From Amniculibacterium aquaticum (GTDB lineage Bacteria > Bacteroidota > Bacteroidia > Flavobacteriales > Weeksellaceae), in NCBI RefSeq assembly GCF_003852705.1, contig NZ_REFA01000001.1:124001-188000 (forward strand): a stretch of DNA of 64,000 nt, written 5' to 3'. Below are positions 51,717 through 60,534 of the stretch, in pieces. How positions within the stretch are numbered: position 1 is the first letter of the stretch; every line of letters begins with the position of its first letter. The notes under the pieces are model-generated. The model was given only the letters and a program-made list of their open reading frames with translations, searched no databases and had not been told where the DNA came from. The position numbers and the translations under genes are program-made.

Positions 51717-52436
51717 ATGAAAGTTGATATATTGGCTTTTGGAGCCCATCCTGACGATGTAGAGTTGGGTTGTGGCGGAACATTGGCAAAGTTGATAAAA
51801 GAAGGAAAAAAAGTGGTTATTGTGGACTTAACTCGTGGTGAGTTGGGTACGCGTGGGACTGCCGAAACAAGACGAGGAGAAGCGCAATTGGCCGCCGAAA
51901 TATTGGGAATTGTCGGAAGAGAAAATCTTGAAATGAAAGACGGTTTTTTGGTCAATTCTGAAGAATACCAAATGAAGATCGTAGAGATGGTGAGAAAGTA
52001 TCAGCCTGAAATTGTTTTTTCCAATTCAATTGATGATCGACATCCGGATCATGCCAAAGCGTGTAAACTGGTTTCTGATGCGTGTTTTTTATCGGGTTTG
52101 GTGAAGATAGAAACAAAATCACAAGGCCAGATTCAAAATGCTTGGCGACCAAAGCAAATCTATAATTATATACAATGGAAGTCCGTAACTCCGGATTTCG
52201 TAATTGATATTTCGGATAGTATGGATCAAAAAATAAAAGCGTGTTTGGCGTATTCCACACAGTTTTATAATCCCGAATCCAACGAACCTCTTACTCCCAT
52301 TGCAACAAAAGACTTTTTAGAGAGCCTAACTTACCGCGCTCAGGATCTTGGTAGGTTGTCGGGAGTGGCTTATGCTGAGGGTTTTACCACAGAAAAACTT
52401 ATGGCATTGAAAAATTTTGATGGAATTGTTTTGTAG
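51717..52436 (+). CDS. bshB1: Bacillithiol biosynthesis deacetylase BshB1
   Basis: A 239-residue LmbE/PIG-L family zinc deacetylase. It removes acetyl from GlcNAc-malate to give GlcN-malate in bacillithiol synthesis. The zinc motif AHPDDVELGCGGTL is at the N terminus, then DLTRGELGTRGTAETR and the third ligand region DDRHPDHAKACKL; ACLAYSTQFYNP and YRAQDLGRLSGVAYAEGF are BshB1-specific. I prefer the ATG at 51717 (MKVDILAFG) as the family start; an in-frame ATG at 51702 would add five residues. bshA and bshC are not in the window. Confidence 0.93.
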   Translation: MKVDILAFGAHPDDVELGCGGTLAKLIKEGKKVVIVDLTRGELGTRGTAETRRGEAQLAAEILGIVGRENLEMKDGFLVNSEEYQMKIVEMVRKYQPEIVFSNSIDDRHPDHAKACKLVSDACFLSGLVKIETKSQGQIQNAWRPKQIYNYIQWKSVTPDFVIDISDSMDQKIKACLAYSTQFYNPESNEPLTPIATKDFLESLTYRAQDLGRLSGVAYAEGFTTEKLMALKNFDGIVL

Positions 52437-52451
52437 TTTAAAACAATTTCT

Positions 52452-52459
52452 TATATTTG
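52452..52459 (+). promoter_or_regulatory. -7 promoter box for tRNA-His
   Basis: TATATTTG lies 14 nt before the tRNA 5' end. Confidence 0.65.
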
Positions 52460-52472
52460 CACCACTGAAAAC

Positions 52473-52547
<75 letters not shown>

Positions 52548-52551
52548 CTAT

Positions 52552-52580
52552 AAGCATCCATTTTTGGATGCTTTTTTTTT
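52552..52580 (+). terminator. Rho-independent terminator of tRNA-His
   Basis: AAGCATCCA (52552-52560) pairs with TGGATGCTT (52565-52573), followed by a long T-run. Confidence 0.9.
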
Positions 52581-52661
52581 GTTTTATAATGAAGAATGTG
52601 TGCAATAAAAAACCACTTGCACAAAATGGTGAAGTGGTTTATGTTGTTGGTAGAAGTTGTA

Positions 52662-52997
52662 TTAAACTTCGTCTTGACTTTCTATGGTATAGGTCTTACT
52701 TTTATAGTCCTTTTCATGTCTTTCAGAAATTACATCTTCGCCTTTTTGGCTGATGATATAATCGGTAGATTCATTGAATAAGTCCTGAAAGTTTTTGAAA
52801 TCTTCTTTGTAAAGATAGATTTTGTGTTTTTCAAATGTAGCCTCTCCACTGTCATTAAAGTTTTTTTTACTTTCGGTAATGGTTAGGTAATAATCTCCTG
52901 CTTTAGTCTCGCGTACATCAAAGAAATAAGTTCTTCTTCCTGCCTTCAACACCTTGGTGAAAATTTCATTCTCTTGGCGTTCCTTATAATCACTCAT
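52662..52997 (-). CDS. DUF3276 (PUR-domain-like) protein
   Basis: A 111-residue cytoplasmic protein of the DUF3276 family, which adopts the PUR-alpha-like nucleic-acid-binding fold. Visible core: EIFTKVLKAGRRTYFFDVRE, AGDYYLTITESKK and KHKIYLYKEDFKNFQDLF, with an acidic C-terminal tail. PUR-type proteins bind single-stranded DNA or RNA (Borrelia BpuR is the studied relative), so a nucleic-acid-binding regulator is plausible. It is a single gene with a TATATTTG promoter 25 nt upstream of the ATG. Confidence 0.88.
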   Translation of the reverse strand: MSDYKERQENEIFTKVLKAGRRTYFFDVRETKAGDYYLTITESKKNFNDSGEATFEKHKIYLYKEDFKNFQDLFNESTDYIISQKGEDVISERHEKDYKSKTYTIESQDEV

Positions 52998-53022
52998 CGT
53001 TATTGTTTTAATACTTATCTAA

Positions 53023-53030
53023 CAAATATA
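53023..53030 (-). promoter_or_regulatory. -7 promoter box for the DUF3276 gene
   Basis: TATATTTG on the minus strand, 25 nt before the ATG. Confidence 0.65.
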
Positions 53031-53065
53031 ATGGATTTCTTTGAACTGCAAAATATTTTTTTTAT

Positions 53066-54745
53066 TTAATCGTTATCTAAACTTGTGTTTTGTATTGATT
53101 TTTTTAATTTACTGAGGTTCAGTATTTTATTTGCGTACTTGGTGCTGGATTTACGATGTGAGATAATTATCGAGGTCTTTTTTTCCAATTCAGACTCAAT
53201 GTTTTGTAATATATTTTCTTCAGTTTCTGTATCCAATGCCGAAAGAGCATCGTCAAAAAGTAATATTGCAGGTTCTTTTATAAAAGCTCTGGCTATGCAT
53301 ATCCTTTGTTTTTGGCCACCTGAGAGCATGCCCCCTCTTTCACCAACCTTGGTGTTGTATTGGTCTTTAAAGTGGATGATGTTTTTATGAACATCTGCTT
53401 TTTTAGCATATTCTACAACTTTTTCAGAATCCGGATGGTCAATTGGGAAACCTATATTGTTGGCAATGGTGTCGGAGAACAAGAAACTTTCTTGTGGGAT
53501 GTAACCGATGTGTTTTCTGTAAAGATCCAGGTTGTGTTCTCTCAGGTCTTTACCATCGATTAAAATTTGACCGGAACTCGGGTCTATTAATCGACACAAT
53601 AAAAGTGCAATGGTCGTTTTGCCGCTGCCGGTTTTTCCCATTATGGCAAGACTTTCGCCAGCATTTACTTTGAAACTAAGGTTGGAGATCGCTTCAATGC
53701 CTGTGTTGGGGTAGGTGTAGGATACATTTCTAAATTCGATATCACCCGTAATCGGGTATATTTCATTGTTTTTATTTACGATTTCTGGTTTTTTGTCTAG
53801 AAATTCATTGATTCTTTGCATGGCGGCTTCTGCTCTTTGGTTTACAGAAGTTACCCAACCCACCATGGAGAAAGGCCAAATGAGGATATTGACATACATA
53901 AAGAAATCCACAATGGCACCTACTTTCAATTCTCCAGAAATGTATTTTTCGCCCCCGATGTACAAGATTACAACATTCAACAATCCGATAACAAAAAGGA
54001 TAATGGTATAGAAATAGGCTTCGACACTTGCCAGGTCAAGAGCTTTTTTCTGGTATTCGGCAACTTTTTCACCGTAGTTTTTTTCAATGTAATTTTCTTT
54101 CGCAAAAAATTTAATAACACGGATACCTGAAAAACTATCTTGGACAAAGGTAGAAATGGCAGCCTGACTTTTCTGTACGATTTTGGATTTTCTGTTGATG
54201 ATGGAGCTTACTTTGTAAATGGCATAGGACAGAATGGGGAGTGGTACCAAAGTCCAAAGCATGATGGCAACATTGGTTTTCATCATATAAATTGCTGTGA
54301 TGATGACCAAGATGATCAAATTAACTACATACATAACCCCCGGTCCCAAATACATTCTCACGGCAACAACATCTTCGCTTAACCGGTTCATCAGGTCGCC
54401 AATGGTGGTGTTTTTATATTCGGTGAACGATAAGGTTTGGTAGTGGTTGTAGATTTTATTTTTCAGTTCATATTCTATTCTTCTGGAGCTCACGATGATG
54501 GTTTGTCGCATCATAAAAGTGAAAACTCCGGTAAGTATTGAAGATCCAATGATGATGGCCACATTCGTAAGGACGGTGGTATTGGTTCCGTTGAGTAAAT
54601 TTTTGGATAATTCATCAACCGATTTTCCAATAAACTGTACTTTGTAAATGTTGAAGAAATTACTGGCAACAATAAATAAGAATCCCCAAAACAACATGAC
54701 TCTGTGTTTCCAGAAATAGGGATTCAAAGTTTTTAATGCGTTCAT
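53066..54745 (-). CDS. ABC transporter, fused permease and ATPase (exporter type)
   Basis: A 559-residue half-exporter. Residues ~1-310 form a six-TM type I ABC membrane domain (FWGFLFIVASNFFNIYKVQF, LILVIITAIYMM, FSMVGWVTSVNQRAEAAMQR). The ATPase has Walker A GKTGSGKTT, Q loop IPQESFLFSDT, signature LSGGQKQRICIARA, Walker B LLFDDALSALD (DD-A form) and H loop IISHRKSS. It should homodimerise in the inner membrane, as MsbA or MdlA/B-type pumps do. The substrate, lipid or drug, is unknown. It is monocistronic. Confidence 0.92.
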   Translation of the reverse strand: MNALKTLNPYFWKHRVMLFWGFLFIVASNFFNIYKVQFIGKSVDELSKNLLNGTNTTVLTNVAIIIGSSILTGVFTFMMRQTIIVSSRRIEYELKNKIYNHYQTLSFTEYKNTTIGDLMNRLSEDVVAVRMYLGPGVMYVVNLIILVIITAIYMMKTNVAIMLWTLVPLPILSYAIYKVSSIINRKSKIVQKSQAAISTFVQDSFSGIRVIKFFAKENYIEKNYGEKVAEYQKKALDLASVEAYFYTIILFVIGLLNVVILYIGGEKYISGELKVGAIVDFFMYVNILIWPFSMVGWVTSVNQRAEAAMQRINEFLDKKPEIVNKNNEIYPITGDIEFRNVSYTYPNTGIEAISNLSFKVNAGESLAIMGKTGSGKTTIALLLCRLIDPSSGQILIDGKDLREHNLDLYRKHIGYIPQESFLFSDTIANNIGFPIDHPDSEKVVEYAKKADVHKNIIHFKDQYNTKVGERGGMLSGGQKQRICIARAFIKEPAILLFDDALSALDTETEENILQNIESELEKKTSIIISHRKSSTKYANKILNLSKLKKSIQNTSLDND

Positions 54746-54809
54746 TTTTTATTGTAAAAAGAAGATTTTCAGGTTTAAATTTTGGGTATTGATCAAAAAT
54801 TTTGTCATG

Positions 54810-54817
54810 CAAAAGTA
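54810..54817 (-). promoter_or_regulatory. -7 promoter box for the ABC exporter
   Basis: TACTTTTG on the minus strand, 64 nt before the ATG. Confidence 0.5.
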
Positions 54818-54981
54818 AGGATATTATCTGTGTTTTTAATCGTATTTTGGGCGAATTGATGGAATCAATAACACGGTTTGTAACTTGTATTACGGGGTTT
54901 CCGTTCTTTTCTTAAAGCTTTTTTTTCGTCTTAAAGTAAAGATCCATGAAATCGTTGTTTAAAATTAAAATAAAAATTTGT

Positions 54982-54989
54982 TATCTTTG
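54982..54989 (+). promoter_or_regulatory. -7 promoter box for the nusB operon
   Basis: TATCTTTG lies 21 nt before the nusB ATG. Confidence 0.7.
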
Positions 54990-55010
54990 CACCCACTAAA
55001 AGCTCTTTGA

Positions 55011-55916
55011 ATGTTAGGAAGACGACAAATCCGCGAAAAGGTAGTAGAGACACTATACTCCTACCACCAAAACCCAATTAAATTTGAGGCACTGGAAAGA
55101 CAAATGTTCTCCGGTATCGAAAAAATTTATCATTTGTACATTTATCAGCTCAATTTCTTGATTGCTTTGAAAGATATGGCTGAAAGACAAATTGAGATTG
55201 GTAAAAATAAATTTATCAAGACCGATCATGAGCTTAATCCTAATCAAAAATTTATCCGAAACCAAGTTCTTATCAAGTTGGATGAGAATGTAGAGAGACG
55301 CAGTTTTACTTCAAAATATAAAGAATTGAAGTGGGACATGCACGATGAACTCTTGGTGAAAACTTTCCAAAGGATGACTGCTGGAAAAAGATACCAAGAT
55401 TTTATGAAAGAAGATGGGATCAGTTTTGTAGAAGATCAAAAATTCATAGGCAAACTGTTCCTGAGGTATGTTGCGGAAAATGAAGATTTCCATGCCAGAT
55501 TGGAGGATAAAGAAATTGGTTGGGCAGATGATTTTCATATTGCCAATTCCATGGTTCAGAAAACCCTTGGGTTCATGAAGGAAGACGGGCCAAACGATAC
55601 CCTAATCCGAATGATAAAGGACGAAGAGGATAGACAATTTGCAACCAAACTTCTAAAAGAAACCCTGAACAATTGGGAAGAAACCGAGAAAAAACTTCAA
55701 GAAAGATTGCAAAACTGGGATCTGGAAAGGGTTTCTCTAATGGATAAGCTTATTCTTATCGCCGCCATTTCCGAGTTGGATCATTTCCCATTCACCCCAT
55801 CCCGAGTGATTATTAACGAATATATTGAGATTGCAAAAGTATTTGCTACCGAAAAATCCAATATTTTTGTAAACGGTATTTTGGATAAATACATCAAAGA
55901 TCTGAATAGAAATTAA
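55011..55916 (+). CDS. nusB: Transcription antitermination factor NusB, long Bacteroidota form
   Basis: A 301-residue protein. The N terminus MLGRRQIREKVVETLYSYHQ and the C-terminal all-alpha domain (MDKLILIAAISELDHFPFTP, INEYIEIAKVFATEKSNIFVNG) are NusB signatures. It is about twice the E. coli length because of an inserted helical middle region (about 60-190), as is usual in Flavobacteriia. NusB with NusE binds boxA and supports rRNA antitermination. It heads an operon with a DUF1573 lipoprotein (24-nt gap) and yajC (8-nt gap). Confidence 0.92.
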   Translation: MLGRRQIREKVVETLYSYHQNPIKFEALERQMFSGIEKIYHLYIYQLNFLIALKDMAERQIEIGKNKFIKTDHELNPNQKFIRNQVLIKLDENVERRSFTSKYKELKWDMHDELLVKTFQRMTAGKRYQDFMKEDGISFVEDQKFIGKLFLRYVAENEDFHARLEDKEIGWADDFHIANSMVQKTLGFMKEDGPNDTLIRMIKDEEDRQFATKLLKETLNNWEETEKKLQERLQNWDLERVSLMDKLILIAAISELDHFPFTPSRVIINEYIEIAKVFATEKSNIFVNGILDKYIKDLNRN

Positions 55917-55940
55917 TCCAATTTGAACTAAAATAATATT

Positions 55941-56480
55941 ATGAAAAACAAATTTTTTGCTTCTGTTATTTTTACATCTCTCGCTTTGGTAGGGTGTAAA
56001 GAAGAAAAAAAAGAAGTGGCAACGGAAGTTTCTCCTGAAACTGAAGTGGTGGATCATCAGCTGGAGTTGAAACCGGAATTGGCAGCTAAATCTGCAGAAA
56101 TGCCACAGGAAGAAAGTCCTGTGTATAAACCGGAAGATTTGGCAAAGGATGTCAAAGATAAGCCCATCACCAATTTGGTGCTTTCTGAAAGCAATTTTAA
56201 TTTTGGAAAAATTACCAAAGGACAAGTGGTTGAACATACTTATGAAGTGACCAATACAGGGAAAAATCCTTTGATAATTGCTCATGTAAAACCGGCTTGC
56301 GGCTGTACAGCACCGGACTATACCAAAGAGCCCATTTTACCTGGAAAAAAAGGTAAGATTACTTTAAAATTCGATTCTGCACAATTTGACGGAATGGTGC
56401 AAAAGCAAGCTGAAGTCTATGCCAATGTAAATGCTGTGCCTATTTTGTTAACTTTCACAGCAGATATTCAACCTAAATAA
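55941..56480 (+). CDS. DUF1573 lipoprotein
   Basis: A 179-residue lipoprotein: signal MKNKFFASVIFTSLALVGC with lipidation at about Cys19, then a Glu-rich linker (about 20-75). The Ig-like DUF1573 domain opens at SNFNFGKITKGQVVEHTYEV and carries the family motif ACGCTAPDYTKEPI plus GKKGKITLKFDSAQFDG. Function is unknown; the C-G-C motif is strongly conserved in the family. It is encoded between nusB and yajC, an arrangement common in this phylum. Confidence 0.9.
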   Translation: MKNKFFASVIFTSLALVGCKEEKKEVATEVSPETEVVDHQLELKPELAAKSAEMPQEESPVYKPEDLAKDVKDKPITNLVLSESNFNFGKITKGQVVEHTYEVTNTGKNPLIIAHVKPACGCTAPDYTKEPILPGKKGKITLKFDSAQFDGMVQKQAEVYANVNAVPILLTFTADIQPK

Positions 56481-56488
56481 TACAGAGT

Positions 56489-56806
56489 ATGATTACGATA
56501 TTACAAGCACAAGGTAGCAATACAACCATGATTTTGATGATGGTGGTGATGTTTGCGGGTTTTTATTTCCTAATGATTCGTCCACAAGTGCGTAAGCAAA
56601 ATCAAGAAAAGAAATTTCAAGAAAATCTAAAAGTCGGACAACGAGTAGTCACAACATCAGGGATGCACGCTAGAATCGCTCAAATCGCAGAAGACGGTGT
56701 GGTCTTGGAAACACTTTCTGGTAAATTGAAATTCGAAAAGTCAGCTATTTCTAGAGAATACACTCAGGCAAGATTCCCAGAAGGAACTGAAGAAAAGAAA
56801 TCATAA
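56489..56806 (+). CDS. yajC: Preprotein translocase subunit YajC
   Basis: A 105-residue accessory protein of the SecDF-YajC complex. One N-terminal TM segment (about 12-31, MILMMVVMFAGFYFLMIRPQ) ends in the signature FYFLMIRPQ-K, followed by the YajC domain (VGQRVVTTSGMHARI, DGVVLETLSGKLKFEKSAI). It is the last gene of the nusB operon and has a strong hairpin terminator. Confidence 0.93.
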   Translation: MITILQAQGSNTTMILMMVVMFAGFYFLMIRPQVRKQNQEKKFQENLKVGQRVVTTSGMHARIAQIAEDGVVLETLSGKLKFEKSAISREYTQARFPEGTEEKKS

Positions 56807-56823
56807 TTATCTTGTATAATGTT

Positions 56824-56861
56824 AAAGCATCCATCTTTTTCAAAAGCTGGATGCTTTTTTT
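56824..56861 (+). terminator. Rho-independent terminator of the nusB-yajC operon
   Basis: AAAGCATCCA (56824-56833) pairs with TGGATGCTTT (56848-56857), plus a T-run. Confidence 0.9.
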
Positions 56862-56880
56862 AGACCTATGAAAGCATAAA

Positions 56881-56915
56881 AAAAATCGGCTGCAAATTTT
56901 TGCAACCGATTTTTT
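56881..56915 (-). terminator. Rho-independent terminator of the type B T9SS cargo gene
   Basis: AAAAATCGG and TGCAAA on the left pair with TTTGCA and CCGATTTTT on the right, with one bulge or G-U position. A T-run lies on the minus-strand side. Confidence 0.75.
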
Positions 56916-56932
56916 GTACTTGTAGCTTTGGT

Positions 56933-58999
56933 TTAATCTCGGTTTTTAACCATGATCCAACCGCTGAATTTTATTGGAGTTTTGTTGGCGTCTTTTTCCT
57001 TCCAAGTGATGACATACCAATAAGTGCCTGTTGACAATTTACGACCGCCAAGTTTTCCGTCCCATTGGTAGTTGTTGTTTTTGTTGGCTTGGTGCAATAC
57101 GCTTCCGTATCGGTCAAATACCGTGAATGTAAGATCGTCTTTCATGGAAAGTGCAGAGTAATCCACAACATCATTTACACCATCATCATTTGGAGTGATT
57201 AGGTTGATGATGTTCGGTACAGTAACTTCAGTGATGATGGGTTCGCAATTGCTCTCGTCTTTTACATAGATTTTCGTAACACCCCTTGGTACTGCTGTGA
57301 AAACATTGGAGTCTTGCCAAGTGATATTGTCCAATGAATATTTATAAGGTGCTTTGCCTCCATATACCGTTACGGCAAGGGTTCCGTTTCCAATTTCAAC
57401 ATTGGTAATGGATGGGACATCAACCGGTAGAATTTTTACCTTTTGTAAGGTTTCGCAACCGTCTTTGGTTAGCTTTACCCAATAATCTCCAACTCCAACA
57501 TTGGAAATACTCGGCGTGGTCTCTCCTGTGCTCCATAGATATTCTAGATAACCGGGACCGGCATCCAAAGTCGTTGTTTTTTCGGTACAAATAACCTGAT
57601 CCTTCAAGATTGGAGATGGATCCGGAGGCGTAACTTCCAGAGTAATCTTTGCGATATTATAACATCCTTGATTGGTAATTAATTTAACAAAAACAACACC
57701 GTTAGGAGCGTTATATGCAGTAGGATTTAGGATTTCATTGGTTTCGTTTACAGCATCAGTTGGTGATGGATAATATTTTTTTACAATACCCGCAGTACCG
57801 GTAACATTGGCTTGGGTTAAGTTGAATATTCCGTTAGACGGTAGGTTTTCCAAATGACACATTTTCATGGTTTGGTCATTTTTAATTGCCAATGGATGAA
57901 ATTTTAAAGTGATTTTTGCAATGCTGGTACAGCCAAAAGGACTTGTAGCTTTTACAAATACTTCACCTTCGGCAGAGGTGTACAAAAATGGATTTGCAAT
58001 CTCTATTCCTGCATTTAGTTCGGCCATGCTGGCGTAATATTTCTTGACAACCGCTGGGTCGTTGTTGACATTAGCAGTTGTCAGATCGTAAGAGGCAACT
58101 CCAACATCGTTACTGCTGCATTCGGTGAGTACCGCATCCATGGTGGTGATGGCTCTTTGGTCAAAAGTGATGGTGCCAAATTGCTTACACTTGCTCAGTA
58201 CTCCATTGTTTGGGTTGTTGGGGTCGGTAAAATAAATGGCATAAATATAGGTTGCCGCTGTATTTACATTGACCATACCTATGATAGGATTGTTTCCTGT
58301 AAGAGCATCGTTGTTGGAAAGATGGTAGCTAACATGGAAGTTAGGGTTTCCATTGATGATGCCGTCAGTAAGTGTGCTGAAATCAAATTGTGCAGGGTTG
58401 GTACAGATGACTACTTCTCCATCTTGATTAGGTCCTGGAGCGATGAATGGGTTGGGTTGAAGTTGTTGATTAAATGGGTTAGAAAGGATTGCAGTTCCTC
58501 CCCAAGTTAGGACAAAACCGTTTGCATTTTGGGAGAAGTTGTCCACAACTAAATAATAAGTTTGTCCCGGAAGTACATCTAAGTATCTGCAGTATCCCGT
58601 ACCGCCAGCGGGATCGGTTAGGTTGGCTGCGGTTAAGCTAAGTCCGGTATTGTATAGGCCGTTGTTGCTGGGTGGTGCATCATAAGAACATCGGATAGGT
58701 GCTCCTAGATTACCGCATGGTTTGTTGGGACCATAAACTGCCCAGTCGTAATCGGCATTTCCGTTTGGTACAATTTCAAAAGTTAAAGTTCCGGCGGTAG
58801 CAGCAGTAAAAGTGTACCAAACGGAATAGTGTTCGTCTGAAGATAAGCAACCGCCCAAGTCTTCTAAAATCTGACCTGGTCCAGTTGGAGTGTACGAAAT
58901 CTGAGAATTTCCACAAGCCGGTAAAGCAGAGACGCAATCGGACTGCGCCCAGAGTATTTGTGATATTGTTAGTAGTAAAGGAAATAGAATTTTTTTCAT
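56933..58999 (-). CDS. T9SS type B sorting domain protein (fourth cargo of this class)
   Basis: A 688-residue exported protein. Signal MKKILFPLLLTISQILWAQ is followed by an N-terminal ~170-residue domain unlike the three big paralogs: SDCVSALPACGNSQISY, SVWYTFTAATAGTLTFEI, QTYYLVVDNFSQNANGFVLTW, resembling pre-peptidase/galactose-binding-like beta sandwiches. The C-terminal ~400 residues do match the big paralogs (KKYYASMAELNAG, YLWSTGETTPSISNVG, YKYSLDNITWQDSNVF). It ends in the type B sorting domain (LITPNDDGVNDVVDY, VFDRYGSVL, YQWDGKLGGRKL, MVKNRD). It is likely a surface protein secreted by T9SS; its partner or ligand is unknown. Confidence 0.88.
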   Translation of the reverse strand: MKKILFPLLLTISQILWAQSDCVSALPACGNSQISYTPTGPGQILEDLGGCLSSDEHYSVWYTFTAATAGTLTFEIVPNGNADYDWAVYGPNKPCGNLGAPIRCSYDAPPSNNGLYNTGLSLTAANLTDPAGGTGYCRYLDVLPGQTYYLVVDNFSQNANGFVLTWGGTAILSNPFNQQLQPNPFIAPGPNQDGEVVICTNPAQFDFSTLTDGIINGNPNFHVSYHLSNNDALTGNNPIIGMVNVNTAATYIYAIYFTDPNNPNNGVLSKCKQFGTITFDQRAITTMDAVLTECSSNDVGVASYDLTTANVNNDPAVVKKYYASMAELNAGIEIANPFLYTSAEGEVFVKATSPFGCTSIAKITLKFHPLAIKNDQTMKMCHLENLPSNGIFNLTQANVTGTAGIVKKYYPSPTDAVNETNEILNPTAYNAPNGVVFVKLITNQGCYNIAKITLEVTPPDPSPILKDQVICTEKTTTLDAGPGYLEYLWSTGETTPSISNVGVGDYWVKLTKDGCETLQKVKILPVDVPSITNVEIGNGTLAVTVYGGKAPYKYSLDNITWQDSNVFTAVPRGVTKIYVKDESNCEPIITEVTVPNIINLITPNDDGVNDVVDYSALSMKDDLTFTVFDRYGSVLHQANKNNNYQWDGKLGGRKLSTGTYWYVITWKEKDANKTPIKFSGWIMVKNRD

Positions 59000-59236
59000 G
59001 TTAATAAAATATCAACAAAAATATAAATAAATCGTTGTTGATACAAGGTTTTTTTTGTTAATATTTTATATGTTTCTATCTCTTTTTGATGAATTGTCCT
59101 GAAGGTGTCGTTGTTTTCTTTTACAGACTGCTTTAGTTTTGATTGTTTTTGTTTAACCCAATAAGTATAATGATGAAAAATGTGAAAAAAATTAATTTAG
59201 GAGTCGGCTTTTTTTGCAAAGAAAATTAAACGGACT
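59000..59236. other. Non-coding gap between the type B cargo gene and the MFS gene
   Basis: It holds the cargo-gene promoter at 59016-59023. A weak GAGTC/GACTC inverted repeat (59201-59237) near the MFS stop may act as its terminator. I see no gene. Confidence 0.5.
59016..59023 (-). promoter_or_regulatory. -7 promoter box for the type B T9SS cargo gene
   Basis: TATTTTTG on the minus strand, 16 nt before the ATG. Confidence 0.6.
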
Positions 59237-60472
59237 CTAATACTGCATTTTTCTGAGTTTTGAATTGGTGAGACCAACAATACTAACTACTGCAACGGTC
59301 ATTATACCACCAAACACAACGGATCTCACTACACCCAAAAGTTTTGCGGCAACTCCACTTTCAAATTGTCCCATCTCGTTACTGCTCATAATGAAGATGG
59401 AGTTGGTGCTCAGTACTCTGCCACGGATGTGATCTGGTGTTTTTAATTGAACAATGGTCCCACGAATGACTACCGAAATGCCATCCAACATACCACTTAG
59501 CACCAAGAATCCAAACGAAAGCCAATACCATTTGGAAAGACCAAACCCGATGATGCACAGTCCAAAACCAGTAACAACCGCCAATAATATTTTTCCTTGA
59601 TTCTTTTTTAGAGGGAAGAAGGAAAGCGTTATGATCACGCACATGGACCCAATGTCCGAAGCAGCGTTCAGGATTCCAAATCCCTCAGCGCCTACTTTTA
59701 AAATGTCGCTCGCAAATACCGGAATCATGGCGACAGCTCCACCAAACAAGACCGCAAACATATCCAAGCAAAGTGCGCCTAATATTTCTTTGGTTTTGTA
59801 GATGTAGGAAATTCCTGTTTTTATACTTTCAAAGACTTCTGGTCTTTCGTTTTTGTATTCAGAATGTTGTGGGTTTAGTTGCCAGAACATTAGTGAAGCA
59901 AATAAAATAAGACTGACAATAATAACTAAAGTCCGGTCTATGCCTATAAAAGCAATTAAGAAACCTCCCAATGCATGTCCCATTACCGATGAACTTAAGA
60001 AAGTTGCTTGGTTAAGTGTTACTGCTCCGGCAAGTTTTTCTTTGCCAACAATTTTTGGAATCATCGACGGAACGATGGGGCCTAAAAAAGCTCTGGCGAT
60101 TCCCGTGAAAAAGATGACTCCATAAATAAAGTAGGTAATCTGATGCCCTGACATGTCCAATTTGTGGCCAAAAAATGCGGGTATTAACAGCAGGCCGATC
60201 AACAATATATAAGCATAATTGCAGATTAAAAGCAATCGTTTTTTTTCATTCATATCTATGACATGTCCTGCAAACAGGGCGCAACTCACAGCGGGTATCA
60301 CTTCCGACAATCCGATAAGACCAATGGAAAATGGGTCTTTGGTAAGCTGATAGACCCACCATCCCAACAAAGTGGCAAGCATTCTAAAAGCAAGGATAAT
60401 TAAAAATCTTCCGGTTAATAAATTTCTAAATTCAACAATAGAAAGGGTTTGTAGTGGGGATGTTTTTGACAT
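59237..60472 (-). CDS. MFS transporter (EntS/MFS_3-like efflux)
   Basis: A 411-residue major-facilitator protein with about 12 TM segments. The N-terminal half has FRNLLTGRFLIILAFRMLAT and the loop 2-3 signature region SIGLIGLSEVIPAVSCALFAGHVID; the FLGPIVPSMIPKIVGKEKLAGA segment is typical of MFS_3 (EntS-like) exporters, as is DHIRGRVLSTNSIFI near TM10. The substrate (siderophore, drug or other) cannot be told. The start codon lies 4 nt after a TATTTTTG box, so the mRNA should be leaderless. It is divergent from an SMR pump. Confidence 0.88.
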   Translation of the reverse strand: MSKTSPLQTLSIVEFRNLLTGRFLIILAFRMLATLLGWWVYQLTKDPFSIGLIGLSEVIPAVSCALFAGHVIDMNEKKRLLLICNYAYILLIGLLLIPAFFGHKLDMSGHQITYFIYGVIFFTGIARAFLGPIVPSMIPKIVGKEKLAGAVTLNQATFLSSSVMGHALGGFLIAFIGIDRTLVIIVSLILFASLMFWQLNPQHSEYKNERPEVFESIKTGISYIYKTKEILGALCLDMFAVLFGGAVAMIPVFASDILKVGAEGFGILNAASDIGSMCVIITLSFFPLKKNQGKILLAVVTGFGLCIIGFGLSKWYWLSFGFLVLSGMLDGISVVIRGTIVQLKTPDHIRGRVLSTNSIFIMSSNEMGQFESGVAAKLLGVVRSVVFGGIMTVAVVSIVGLTNSKLRKMQY

Positions 60473-60476
60473 GTTA

Positions 60477-60484
60477 CAAAAATA
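60477..60484 (-). promoter_or_regulatory. -7 promoter box giving a leaderless MFS mRNA
   Basis: TATTTTTG on the minus strand ends 4 nt before the ATG at 60472. Confidence 0.65.
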
Positions 60485-60521
60485 AAATATTTTAATGGTC
60501 TAAGATTGAATTTAGTCTTCT

Positions 60522-60529
60522 TATTTTTG
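60522..60529 (+). promoter_or_regulatory. -7 promoter box giving a leaderless SMR mRNA
   Basis: TATTTTTG ends 5 nt before the ATG at 60535 and faces away from the MFS box across 37 bp. Confidence 0.65.
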
Positions 60530-60534
60530 CAACC

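Noticed and set aside
59201-59240. Possible second copy of the MITE end (AGAGTCCGTTTAA next to the MFS stop)
   Set aside because: Similarity to the 16076-16093 end is short, no partner end is present nearby, and it partly overlaps coding sequence. A weak GAGTC/GACTC terminator-like repeat is the simpler reading.
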